Positions 48,084-59,000 of a stretch of 64,000 bases of DNA are shown here, in pieces. Origin of the DNA: Spinacia oleracea (taxonomy: Eukaryota; Streptophyta; Magnoliopsida; Caryophyllales; Amaranthaceae). Position 1 is the first letter of the stretch; the number at the start of each line of letters is the position of its first letter. A program made the translations under genes and the position numbers. The stretch is taken from positions 139,566,361 to 139,630,360 of the forward strand of contig NC_079492.1 in assembly GCF_020520425.1 (NCBI RefSeq), written 5' to 3'. The notes beneath the pieces were generated by a model. That model worked only from the letters and a program-made list of their open reading frames with translations, did not search any database and was not told the DNA's origin.

Positions 48084-49817
48084 TGGAAATGGGTATTTTC
48101 ACAGAATTTTATCATATTACGCTAATTTAGGTCTTTTTATTTTGGATATGGGTGTTTAGTACTTTAGGCTCTGTTTGGCCAAGCTTCTGGAAAACAATTT
48201 CTGTTTTAGTTTTGCAGAAACTGTTTCTAGAGAAACACTTTTGAGAAATAGAAGTGTTTGGCCACAAAATTTGAGAAGTATTTCCAAGAAACAGAAACCA
48301 ATTTTACATTGTTTGGCCTATAGCTCTCATTGTGTACATGATATTAGCATTTATCATTTGTTTTACTCGTACTCCATTGAAACAAAACATAGTACTTCAA
48401 AAGTACATACTTTAATTAAACATGACATATTGTGCCAATAAATAAATAAATTAAACATGACATAAAAAATATATACTTCAAGTCATTAGTATTATTTTAT
48501 AAGGATATTAGTAATAGCTTTTAAAAGTAAGATATTAAAACCATAGGGTTTAGAAATATAAACGGTGGGCTGTTGCTAACAAACCAAGAATTGCTGAAGG
48601 CCTTTTCATCTTCTCCTCTCCTTCCTCTCCTTCCTCTCAATTACTTCAGTTTTCCTTTGCTCTGTTCCCTGATCTCTCTCACAATTACAATTCAACTCAA
48701 TCACTTCACATCACCCACTAAAAGAAGCAAACAATATGTAAAAATGGCTGAAGAGATTTAATTGACGACTGCCAATTGAGATTCTACGATGGTGTCCAGA
48801 CCAGTCATGATGTATCTCCGGCAAGAGTATTTTGCCGGAATTTTCTTGAGTTGCTTTTTCTCTCCTTTGTCTTAGTTGATTTAAAAAAAACTCACCGACG
48901 GCTTGCCCAGTCTTGCTGTTCATCCTAACTCACCCGAGCTTGGTCGCCGACGCTAATAATGGAGAATGGGGGTGAGGGATTCATGGTACAACTTTTGATT
49001 TTTGGGACATGAAAGAATACCATGTATTGTATGAGGGTATTTTTAAAGTTTCATTAACTGGGAAAAACTCCTCCCCCAGAAACTGTTTTGAGAAGCTCAG
49101 ATTTGTAGCTTCTGTTTCTACCCTCTCCAGAAACTGTTTTGGGTGCTTTTGAGTTTCTGGAGAAGTAGAAACAATTTCCAAATTAACACCCGTTTGGCCT
49201 TGTTTCTGTTTCTCATGCAGTCATGCTCAGAAACAGTTTCAGAAACTTGGCCAAACGGTACCTTAGTTGTTCGAATGATGTAGGTCACTAAATTAGTTTT
49301 TTACCTGTTTTTAGAACGACTCATAAATAGCTGAAATGTGTATTTTGAGTCTTTAGTTCTCTAATGTTTAGGTTAATGGAAACTCTATATCTTACCAAAA
49401 ATGACTTTTGAGTTCCCTTCTCCTTCCCTATCAAAAGCTGACCAAGTAAACAGGAAAAAGAATATGTACTCTTTATATGGTTCATTAACTTTGAGATGAT
49501 TTCAGAAGATAATTATATTTGCATTCCCGCAGTGACACTGTCATGCAGAAGAGTCATTCTTCAATGTTGTCATTTACTGTCCCTGACCTACTTGGAACAG
49601 TGACAAAATTATATTCATTAGGTGCGGAGCTGGATGGTCCAATTAAGTATGAAATCCATGGAAAGGTTAATACTTAATAGCTATGCTTTTTTTCTAAAAG
49701 ATACAGTTTAATCTTGTAATTCAAAAGAATCTGATTTTTGTCAATTGCCACTGTAATTAGGTTGCAGCCATGAGATGCTTGGATGGCCACGTGATAGGTC
49801 TCTACGAACCCCTTTGA
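44654..49817 (+). CDS. Small glyoxalase/bleomycin-resistance (VOC) superfamily protein
   Basis: Exons 44654-44823, 49533-49665 and 49761-49817 join with matching phase (TG|T, then phase 0) to give 119 aa, typical of a single-domain VOC protein. The sequence starts MGGGATLKWVLQLHKDVPKA and has ARFYSEGLDF (the beta-strand and helix after the first VOC motif), LRWAHLQSGPLNLALLQ, MLSFTVPDLLGTVTKLYSLG, ELDGPIKYEIHGK and AAMRCLDGHVIGLYEPL at the end, the usual closing strand with a potential metal-ligand Glu. Plant relatives are annotated as lactoylglutathione lyase-like or VOC proteins; the substrate is unknown. Intron 1 is about 4.7 kb and holds a 1.1-kb Harbinger-like element and an AT microsatellite. 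The start is the first ATG that leads into the conserved domain. Its 3' end meets the convergent gene at 49861. Confidence 0.88.
44950..47900 (+). other. First part of VOC-gene intron 1
   Basis: Non-coding intron. Open frames here lack family resemblance. Some segments (for example about 46,600-46,800 and 47,560-47,680) are GC-richer and may be decayed retrotransposon sequence, but I cannot name them. Confidence 0.4.
47928..47943. repeat. Homopolymer of 16 G
   Basis: Uninterrupted G run in VOC-gene intron 1, about 55 bp before the AT microsatellite. Confidence 0.9.
47998..48079. repeat. (AT)41 microsatellite
   Basis: Eighty-two bases of uninterrupted AT in VOC-gene intron 1. The repetitive Tyr-Ile frames on both strands come from it. 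Confidence 0.95.
48167..49262. mobile_element. PIF/Harbinger-type non-autonomous element in VOC-gene intron 1
   Basis: The left end GGCTCTGTTTGGCCAAGCTT and the complement of the right end, GGTACCGTTTGGCCAAGTTT, are inverted repeats. TTA lies on both sides (48164-48166 and 49263-49265). Length 1,096 bp, large for a MITE. GTTTGGCC and AGAAACTGTTTC motifs recur below both termini. No transposase frame is visible, so it is probably an internally deleted derivative. Confidence 0.8.
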
Positions 49818-49860
49818 GATTTTTGACCGCACAAGAGTTTTGTTGAATATATCCGACCTT

Positions 49861-51751
49861 CTAGTGCAGATGGAATGAATGAGTCACCTTTCCTTCTTTT
49901 GGGTTCCCTTCAATGATAGATAGTGTTGGTCCATCAAGATCAAATACAGCTGTGCACAACGTATACAATGTTGGCCCTGAAAATCAGAGAATCAGCTTCT
50001 ATTAGGAGGTTTCAGAATAATAAGGATATTGAAGAAGGGATCAAATGCAGGTTGCTTTGTACCTGTCATGTAAATGGGATATCTTTTGTCATCTGTGTCT
50101 CCAACAAGTGAAAGGAAATCGTCTTTTGATTCTTTCAGCAGTGAAGCTGCTCTTTCTTGTCTGCTTCTTGAATTTTCATCTTGTATCTTTAACAACAAAC
50201 ACGCGATTTAACATTGTATACAATTTTAATTGTTTGGTTAATGAAGAGTTACTCCAAAGCATTGGTCATGATGATAATGGAGTTGTATTGTTTTTAGTAC
50301 CTGTGGAACTTGAAGGTGAAGATACATATTAGCATGGAAAAATGGAGTTGCATTGACCTCATAGACTGAGAATCGATTCTTTGATGCTGTTTCTATATTC
50401 AGAATCTTGCGTGTCGGTATATCAATCAGGTTATAGCTATGTCCAACAGACATTTCTGATGACTGAATTTTCTGTTGGCACATGAATGAAGACTGTTAAA
50501 TATTTTTTCTGGGAGTTTTTTCAGCTCCATTTAGATGTCAGAGATATGAAAATCAGACATATGGCTTTAAACCTTGAGTGCATCGTCAATGTTGATTGCT
50601 TCAAGCAGATCTCTTGATATAAAGTTTCTCCCAATGCCTCCTGCTACAATCTCATCTTCGCTAGGCGGTACTGAGTTTAATGTGAATGCCTTGAAAAATA
50701 TCATCAAGGTACGTTAATTGTTAAACAACAAAGTATACCTTACGTGAAAGGCTACATTTCTGATTAATGGTAACGGAATGAAATAAATGTAGTTATGAAA
50801 TCTTCTGTTTTTTTTTATGTAACTCTGTTCAATCTTATCGGAGCCAAATCATGTAGTGTATTATAGTAAATTCAGATATTACCAGTCCATGACTGTTGTA
50901 GCCAAATGCACAGCTCGGAAGCTCCCCGGCATATGTATATGCTGTGAAGGAATGTCCATTGCCTAAATTTGCTCGGATCAAGTACCTGCAATAGAACAGG
51001 TGAATATGTCAAACAAGAAAACGGAACAGATTTCAGAATATCAGGTTTCTTCCTGTATCTCCTAACTCGTGTTATTAGTACTTTCATGGTGTTTAACAGG
51101 TTGTAGTTGAATGATTGTTCACTTCAGTCAATATAACTTCAGCTCTTACACCTGAAGTTGAATGCTTTTGTTTACTGAACAGAGTCATGTATACGTACGT
51201 GTGACCAACTAAAGCGACATTTGCATCTTCATTGTGCACTGCAATAGCCATGTCGTGACTTACTACCAGAACGTCAGAGCAGTCATCAACTGTATCTTCA
51301 GGTATGCTTACAGCTTCATTCTTTGGCATAAATGCTAACATCTCTTTCCTGAAGTTGATCAGTATAATCTGCACACACACAAAAAAAGTAGAAAATCTTC
51401 ATAAACCTTTCTGCTGTATGAAGATAACATAGGCATAAAATGTGACATGTATCTCGAAAACTGACAGTAAAGTAAAAATAGGTTTGTTATCTATACATCG
51501 AGAACAGGCACACCACTTCCTTCCGCAATCCCAATGAGCTCATCCCAATAATGCGGGAACTTATTCCGGTTGTTGTCAGTAAGAGCATCGATGAGAGGTT
51601 TAGCGAGGTGGGTTTTGGCGAAAGGTCGGAGCTGAGTTTGGAGAATAAGGTCTGTTGCTAATCTGCTGTTTATCAAAGATGAGAATCTTTCCCCAATTAG
51701 ATACCCCATTTCATATGAGCTCTTACATGGTCCTACTTCAAATAACTCCAT
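49861..51751 (-). CDS. C45-like Ntn hydrolase (acyl-CoA:6-APA acyltransferase-related)
   Basis: Seven exons with consistent phase: 51751-51497, 51368-51199, 50985-50883, 50689-50573, 50471-50301, 50186-50063, 49976-49861. The protein has 351 aa. I chose the ATG at 51751 (MELFEVGPCKSSYEMGYLIG); the frame extends upstream only to a GTG. Marks are NRNKFPHYWDELIGIAEGSG, IILINFRKEM, VDDCSDVLVV with C115 as the predicted N-terminal nucleophile after self-cleavage, AIAVHNEDAN, YAGELPSCAFGYNSHG, GIGRNFISRDLLEA, SVGHSYNLIDIPTRK and FFHANMYLHLQV. This is the fold of peptidase family C45, whose fungal member makes penicillin; plant members have no assigned substrate, so amide or peptide acyl transfer or hydrolysis is inference. 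No disruption. It is tail-to-tail with the VOC gene. Confidence 0.9.
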
Positions 51752-52373
51752 AGGAATTTCCTGAGATTTTTCGGTGTTCGGCACAACTAAATATGTTGGA
51801 GAAAGGTACTAAATAGTACTTGTGAGTTGTGAAGGTACTCTCAGAAGTCAGACTTCAGTTTTAGGCTCCATTTTTTCTAAGCTTCTAACCTTATCATTAC
51901 TGAATTCTCAGCCTCCACCTCTCATCAGACTCACATGTTTGAATGTTTGATGTTGCGACTTTGAGAGTTGAGCCTTTTAGGGAGCTGAAAGGCCCGTTAT
52001 TTGGGCCTAAAGATCCAATTATTTGTTTCAATTTAATGAGTTTTTAAGGTTCTGGATTGGTTTTGGGCCTGGATCTTATACTTTGGTGGCCCTAAATTTT
52101 ATGCTAATCAGTTGTGTGACCTCTATGATTTTCTTGAAAACTTTATCTTTGGAAACCAAGCAATCTAATAATATGTTACTCATTGTTAATTTTGCATTCA
52201 TTGGTAACCGAACAGACATGACTGAACAATGATCTGAACCTGATTTGATACCCAATAATAACTTTAACCAGATTTTTACCACATAACATGCTAGTGATTC
52301 GACCTGTGCAGTAAATATTTTACGCTTGAATATTTTGAGATGACCAAATCAGTTATTGACTCAATCTTAACCC
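51752..52373. other. Upstream flank of the C45-like gene and spacer
   Basis: Must contain the promoter and leader of the minus-strand hydrolase gene. No clear TATA box, gene or repeat end seen. Open frames at about 52,023-52,282 have no family resemblance. Confidence 0.35.
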
Positions 52374-52669
52374 GTGTTCGAGAGTAAACCAGACCTGGAT
52401 TTTAACCGACCCGAAAAGTATCCGATCCGAACTTGACCCCAAACCCGAGATTAACTGCTACAAACCCGACTATATAAGACCCAGCCCGAAATTGAGCCCG
52501 ACCCAAACATGACTCGACTCGTAACCGACTTGTACCCGAAATGAGAAAAAAAAGAACCCAACCTGCACCCGAATGATAAAGTGATCCGATACGACCCGAC
52601 ATGTTCATGACCCGATACCCGAGATGATCCAACCCTGATCCGACCCGATGACCTGTTTTGACAGCTCTA
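52374..52669 (-). mobile_element. Truncated inverted copy of the hAT-type CGGGT element
   Basis: It ends TTTTGACAGCTCTA at 52656-52669. Read on the minus strand, TAGAGCTGTCAAAA leads into AGGTCATCGGGTCGG, the same start as the element at 29879. The rest is ACCCGA/TGACCCGA-rich (plus strand). The opposite terminus is missing, so only one end is preserved. The minus-strand frame over it is an artefact. Confidence 0.75.
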
Positions 52670-53123
52670 GTGCCATATTATCGTGTGGAATCAACTTGTA
52701 CCTTCTATAAATTGAAGACGTCACTTTGAAGACGTGAGGTAGAATTGGAGTTTAACCGAATTGCCATTTGATTGAGGTATCTGTTTAGGGTGCAGCAATA
52801 ATGTTGTACAACCTTATATTTGTACTCCATAGCAGACTAGTTGTGGTTATAGCTAAGATTTTTACGGTGGAATCTTTGCAAACAGTTTTTTTTTTATTAG
52901 GTTTGATTTTAGTACAAACCGAATGACAATTCGTATGTACAGCTACTCGATTAACTTGAACAACCTAGATTTCATTGCCCCACCAAATATTTGGCTTTCC
53001 ATGTGTGTTCAACTATTGCTTTTTTCCTGCCAAAAAAGTGCATTTACCTCCGCTCCAAATTAGGGTAAAATCATCCGTGTAACTTTAAGATGCGTTCTTT
53101 TCACTTAAAATTATCTGGATAAT

Positions 53124-53409
53124 ACTCTATTCCTATTTTATTAGGAGTCACATGTTGATCGACACGCGTATTAAGGAAGGAAAGTTGAATCTAATAAAAA
53201 TAATAAAGCAAGTTGGGGGAGGAAGTAATAAATAAATAGAAAAAAATTATGATTTTTTTTTTTTAATCAAAGTAGAGATTAGAGAGAGAAAATTTATTGT
53301 AATGATGATCCCTAGAGAAAATTATATTAAATAATTAGAAGATAAGGTAAAGAAATTATTAAAAATGGAAATGTGACTTATAAGAAAATACGGTCGGAAA
53401 TGTACAGAG
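53124..53409. mobile_element. Stowaway-like MITE
   Basis: The left end, CTCTATTCCTATTTTATTAG then GAGTCACAT, and the complement of the right end, CTCTGTACATTTCC then TTTTCTTATAAGTCACAT, are imperfect inverted repeats, flanked by TA. Length 286 bp. The interior is AT-rich and non-coding. Confidence 0.6.
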
Positions 53410-53459
53410 TATTAATTGATTTGACCTTATTGAAACTTATTTCTAATCATAAGAAAGTA

Positions 53460-54690
53460 AACTTGTTAGAACGGTCTCTATCCGATCCCTTAGTCCTTGT
53501 TCTCTTCAACTAGTATTTACGGGTTAATAATGTTGGTGTTGCCTTATGCTTGAGACAACCTCAGTGGAGTTCAGTATTCTCTCTATATAATGTGCTTTAA
53601 AGCATACAATCATTAAATTAAACACATTAGATTTAGTATTGCCAATTTTTGCCATCTTACAATGAATTTGGTGGCTATTTTTTAAGAAAGTAACTTACTC
53701 TTGAATTGTGGCAAAGTAATGAGGTTGTGTGTTTCTCTTTTTCCTGGCTTATCTTTCTAATGTTTGTTCTACTATAGACAAAGAAATCATAGTTAGTTAA
53801 AATTAAATAAGTTTAAAATAGTTGGTAATATAGTATACTCCGAAAAAGTATAAACATAGTTCCTCAATCCTAGCTACTTTGCCACACTTTGTGAAGCCAA
53901 CTTCATACAATGAACACACTACAATACTACATCCTTTTAGATCGAGTTAAGCCTATTAATTATTCGTTTGTATTTTAAAAAGTAGGCGTGAATTATATTA
54001 GTAATGTTCACTTAATGTGTATGTACTCTCTCCGATTTCTTTTCCTGAGTTATTGTAACAATAGAAACTAAGGAAAAAATATTAATTAGGTGAATACGTT
54101 GTCGTGTGTTAAGTTGCAGGGACATGGCCGTGTATGCAACTTCTGTTTTAACCATTAATCGCTGTTGCACACCCATGCCAACCAATCACGCGCTTGTACT
54201 AAGCTACTTAAATTCATTCTTTGGTTGTTCATATACTCTACCAAAAGCATCGAACCATTGCCAAGTAAAAAGCATTGCAATCCGATTGTGGTAGGATTTA
54301 TTTTGTTTGTTTTAGTTTTCCTAGCAATAGGTAATTGTTATTTGTTTTTGGTTTAATGAACTCTTTGTCCATATAATAAAATAAAGAAAGTCAAAAAACC
54401 TTTTCATCTCAATAACCACGCAACCACCCAAAAGGATGAAACATCATCAAGGCCAAATGGAGCATTGAAACCAAGTTGAAAAATATTTGGATTTGCTTCG
54501 CCAATTAGTGAAAATGATATGATAGCATCTTGACTATATATCACCAACAACCACAACAAGCTGTACTCATCGGTGGATCCAATTAGGTCACCAACTAAAT
54601 TAATCAAAGTGCATTTGACCTTTGTTAAATCCCTAAAATCATATTCATAAAATTGGTTTTAAGCAAAGTTGTGACCTCCTATAACTCGGA
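53460..54690. other. Intergenic spacer
   Basis: No gene, RNA or repeat ends recognised. The region is AT-rich with short random open frames. Confidence 0.4.
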
Positions 54691-54696
54691 CATCCG

Positions 54697-55148
54697 GCTT
54701 TGTTTGGTCGGTTCAACTGATTTTGACTAAAATTAACTTAAATAAATTTAACTAAACTAATTTCAGCTTACTTTTGCTAAAAAAAAACTTATTTGTATAC
54801 GTAAATTGTCTGAAAAAATTTATATGAACTTATCACTACAAGAAATTGTACCATTAACGATGGAAAATCACGTCGCTAAAGGTCAATAATCGTTGATTAA
54901 TGACGAGATTTCCTGTCGTGAAACCGTCATTAATGGAAAATCTTGCCGCTAACCCGTCGTAAAAGACATTTACAGCGGTTGTTCCCGTCTTTGTTTGATT
55001 GTTATATATCCCCGTCGCAAAAGGCTTTTGCGACGGAATGGATTTTTAACATGTCGTTATTAGCTAGGTTACATTGTTATTAAAGATACAAATTCTCGTG
55101 GTGTATTTTTGCTAAATTAATTCAAAATTAACTTAAACAAACATAGCC
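54697..55148. mobile_element. Degenerate GGCTTTGTTTG-type MITE split by a CACTA element
   Basis: Outer ends GGCTTTGTTTG (54697) and the complement of CAAACATAGCC (ending about 55149), with TTAACTTAAA-like subterminal matches, suggest a Tourist-like element into which the CACTA element at 54834 was inserted. A TTA duplication could not be confirmed. Confidence 0.4.
54834..55103. mobile_element. Non-autonomous CACTA (En/Spm) element
   Basis: The left end CACTACAAGAAAT is the standard plant CACTA terminus. The right end AATTCTCGTGGTG is a decayed inverted match (expected TTCTTGTAGTG). TAT flanks both sides (54831-54833 and 55104-55106) as a 3-bp target duplication. Length 270 bp. The interior has repeated CGTCGCTAA, CGTCGTAA and CGACGG units in both orientations, typical of subterminal repeats. 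No transposase. Confidence 0.8.
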
Positions 55149-55500
55149 TAAATGTGGACCCACCGAGACATAAAATTAACCTAATGATGTACGCTTTTGA
55201 CGAAGGTTTCCATCTTAAACAATGTTCACTTAGCAAACCAAGTCACTTACACCTTTACATAATTACATAGTCAAATTTATTTTCTGAGAAGAACCTTACA
55301 AACACCCAAGATCCATCTCACTTAAAGATGAGAGCTAGATTGGTAGGTGGATTTCGCACTTGCACATATGTACTTGAGAAAATTCTAAGCTCCTAAATGC
55401 AGTTATCTAAAACTTCAGGCTGCATGTCGATTTGTTATAAAAGTTAATTGTAAATTAAAAGAAGATTCAATTGTTAAAACCTCCCCTGGTTAAACCACCA
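55104..55500. other. Spacer between the CACTA element and the LINE
   Basis: No gene or repeat end recognised. Confidence 0.4.
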
Positions 55501-55509
55501 GAGTCCGTT

Positions 55510-55750
55510 ATTATTCTAGTCTTAAGTCTTTCGGGTTAATTAACCTCAAACAGATTCACTGCAAAAAAAGATTCACTTTGATCATTAGGGTTATAACCCT
55601 AATGATTATTAGGGCTAAGAGGGATTCACTTTGATCATTAGATTCACTTTGATCATTAGGGCTAAGAGGGATTCACTTTGAAAGACTTAAGACTAGAATA
55701 ATAACCCTAATCCCTCTTAGCCTCAAACAGATTCACTGCAAAAAAAGATC
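55510..55750. repeat. Rearranged direct and inverted repeats at the 5' side of the LINE
   Basis: CAAACAGATTCACTGCAAAA recurs at about 55547 and 55722. TTATTCTAGTCTTAAGTCTT (about 55510) returns inverted (AAGACTTAAGACTAGAATAA) at about 55683. TTCACTTTGATCATTAG occurs three times and GGCTAAGAGGGATTCACTTTG twice between. The block therefore contains both a large inverted repeat and nested direct repeats next to the truncated ORF1 of the LINE. Confidence 0.8.
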
Positions 55751-55963
55751 CACAAAAGAAAAATTCAAAGCCCAAAAAAAGAAAGGCAAAACATTAGAAC
55801 AACATCAATCACCCCCATCCACACCTACCCCCCCTCCCTCACCAATCACTGCCACAAATACAATTGAAGTAGCAAAACACTTCGACATCCAGTTCGGCGG
55901 ATCAACCTCAACCCTACAGAATAGAATCGCCCGACAAAAGTCAGATTGGGCAACAACGCAGTG
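55751..55963 (+). pseudogene. C-terminal remnant of LINE ORF1
   Basis: An open frame of about 70 codons (STKEKFKAQKKKGKTLEQ, a Pro/Ser-rich stretch, then DIQFGGSTSTLQNRIARQ) ends TGA at 55961-55963. It overlaps the upstream extension of the ORF2 frame. The gag-like N-terminal and central parts are missing. Assignment rests on position directly before ORF2. Confidence 0.5.
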
Positions 55964-56002
55964 ATAAAGCCAAACCCACCCTCTCACCAATCTCCAGAAA
56001 TT

Positions 56003-59000
56003 ATGATGCTGCTATCCTGGAATATTCGTGGTCTCGGTGCCAAAATCAAGCGTGGTTCAATTCGAAAATTAATCAGCAAGCATGACCCCCAATTCATATG
56101 CATCCAGGAAACAAAATTAGAATCACTCAATCAGAAATTGGTTAGCACTATATGGAACGACCCAAACGCTCAGTGGGCCGCAAGCCCTTCAATTGGTAAC
56201 TCGGGTGGTATTATTTCCATGTGGAATAAATCATTCTTTACGATGACTTCCACAACTCATGACCAGCACTGGATTGCCATCTCTGGTGTAATCCCATCCT
56301 CAAACTTCCACTGCACCCTCATAAATGTATACTGCCCCTGTAATGTAAATGAAAGGCTACGTGTTTGGCGTAGTATCCTAGATTTCTGGAAATCCTCTGG
56401 GCTACCATGTTTACTGTCTGGCGATTTCAATGAGGTCCTTCACCCAAACGAGAGAGGTAGTCATCTAATATCATCCAATGGTTCAAATGATTTTAACAAT
56501 TTCTTGCAGGAAATGCAGGTACTTGAAATTCCACCTTCAAACGAGACCTTCACGTGGTTTCGAGGTCAATCAAAAAGCAAACTGGATCGGCTATTTGTAT
56601 CTCCAGAGTGGATGGAACGATACCCATGCATCAAAGTCACACTATTGAAACGCAGCTTATCAGACCATTGCCCACTGCTGATATCCACCCGAGAAAGGGA
56701 TTGGGGCCCCCGCCCGTTTAGATTCATCGACAGTTGGCTCACACACCCGGGTTGTATGGAGAATATAAAAGAAACATGGTCTCAGTCCAACGGTATGACC
56801 CTCACAGAAAAACTCAAACAAGTCAAGTCCAACCTCAAAACATGGAACACAAATGTCTTCGGCAGAATAGACACTCAGATTGCCGAACTTGAAGAAAAAA
56901 TCCACAACCTAGACTCCATGGCCAATGACAGAATGTTGACTGAAGCAGAACTTACAGAGCGAAAAGAACACCAAGTTCATCTATGGCAATGGCTGAAAAG
57001 GAAGGAAATGTTTTGGGCACAACAATCTCGATCAAAATGGATCAAGGAGGGGGACAGGAACACGCGTTTTTTCCACGCTATAGCGACCATCAGGAGGCGG
57101 AAAAATAACATTGAACACATAATGGTCGATGGAGAAAAAGTAACCGCCCCGATTGAGATCAAAACACAAGCAGTAAAAATTTTCAAAGGCATATTCAAAG
57201 AAGATCACCACCTCAGGCCGGTTTTCAATGGCCTAGCTTTTAAAACCTTGAATGAGGAACAACAGTCATCCCTCACAGCACAATTCACTCATGATGAAAT
57301 TGACGAAGTTGTTGCCTCCTGTGATGTATCAAAGTCTCCCGGACCGGACGGCTTCAACTTCAGATTCATAAAAAGCGCATGGCAGGTAATAAAGGAGGAC
57401 ATATATGATATGGTGCAAGAATTCTGGAACACCTCTCGCCTCCCACGAGGCTGCAATAACGCATTTATAGCTCTCATCCCGAAACTCGAAATTCCAGAAG
57501 GCTACAAGGATTTTCGCCCCATTAGTATGGTGGGGTGCGCGTACAAAATCATAACAAAGCTACTTGCTAGGCGGTTACAGAAATTTATGGACTCCATTAT
57601 TGGTCAACACCAATCATCTTTTATAAAAAACCGGCAAATCCTTGACGGAGCACTCATTGCTAGCGAGGTAATAGATAGTTGCAAGAGAAATAACACGGAG
57701 GCAGTACTATTAAAACTAGACTTTCACAAAGCCTTTGACAGCGTTTCCTGGAGCTTTCTAGACTGGGTACTTGATCAAATGCAATTCCCCCCCCCCAATG
57801 GAGGGCCTGGATAAACTCATGCGTGATGACTGCCTCCGCTTCAATTCTTATCAACGGATCACCCACCGTCCCCTTCAAGCTGCAGCGAGGGCTCCGACAA
57901 GGAGACCCATTGTCACCCTTCCTCTTTGACCTTGTGGTGGAGCCCCTCAGCCTCATGTTCCAAAAATCCACCAACTTACATCTCTGGGAAGGCCTTGAGA
58001 TATGCCGTAATGGTCTCAAAGTAACACACCTTCAATATGCCGATGACATTATTATGTTTTGCCCTCCAAAGGTTGATTATCTTCTGAATATAAAAAGAGT
58101 TCTCATATGTTTCCAGCTTGCGTCCGGGCTACAAGTAAACTTTCACAAGAGCTCTATCATGGGTATCAATATTAATGAAGCCTGGCTGCAAACAACATCA
58201 GCATCTCTCCTATGCAAAACCGGGACCCTGACCTTCAATTCTTATACCTCGGCCTTCCAATAGGAGGAAACTCGTCCCGAATAAGCACTTGGGATCCCAT
58301 CATCGAAAGAATGAAAAAGAAACTCACAAGCTGGAAGAGCAATATGTTATCCATCGGCGGTCGCCTGACTCTTATAAAAGCCTCACTGTCAAACTTGCCT
58401 CTCTATTACATGTCTCTCTTTCCCATTCCGATGGGCGTGGCGGAAAAAATCATCAAAATACAAAGGCAATTTCTATGGTGCGGCTCCACGGAGAAAAAAC
58501 ACCTAACCCCGGTGGCTTGGAAACTTATCGAGCTCCCGAAAAATCTAGGGGGCCTAGGGGAGGGAAACCTACCAAATAGAAATATTGCTTTACTATTCAA
58601 GTGGTTCTGGAGGCTATTGACAAGGCCAGACGCGTTATGGTCCCGTCTTGTTCGTGAGAAGTATGGATACAACTCATTCTTTTCAGTCGTCGACTTCCGT
58701 ATCCCATCTCAAGGCGGCCCATGGAAAAATATTTGCTCAGCCATCCTTAATCACCAACACGCAAAAACCTTCAACCTAACAAAAGTAAGGAAAAAGGTCG
58801 GCAATGGAGAGAACACCTTGTTCTGGCATGATTTATGGGTTGGTGAAACCCCTCTGAAACATGTTTGTCCACGTCTGTTTAGGATCAGCTCCTCACAGAA
58901 CATCACAGTCTCATCCAATGGCTTTTGGGATGGACTATATTGGAGATGGGCCTTTGCATGGAAAAGACCATTGCGACCACGTGACATATGCGAGCATGAA

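Noticed and set aside
47817-48125. Frames with Tyr-Ile repeats on both strands
   Set aside because: By-product of the (AT)41 microsatellite.
55580-55710. CCCTAAT and ATTAGGG motifs that look like telomere repeat
   Set aside because: Isolated motifs inside rearranged repeats; no tandem TTTAGGG array.
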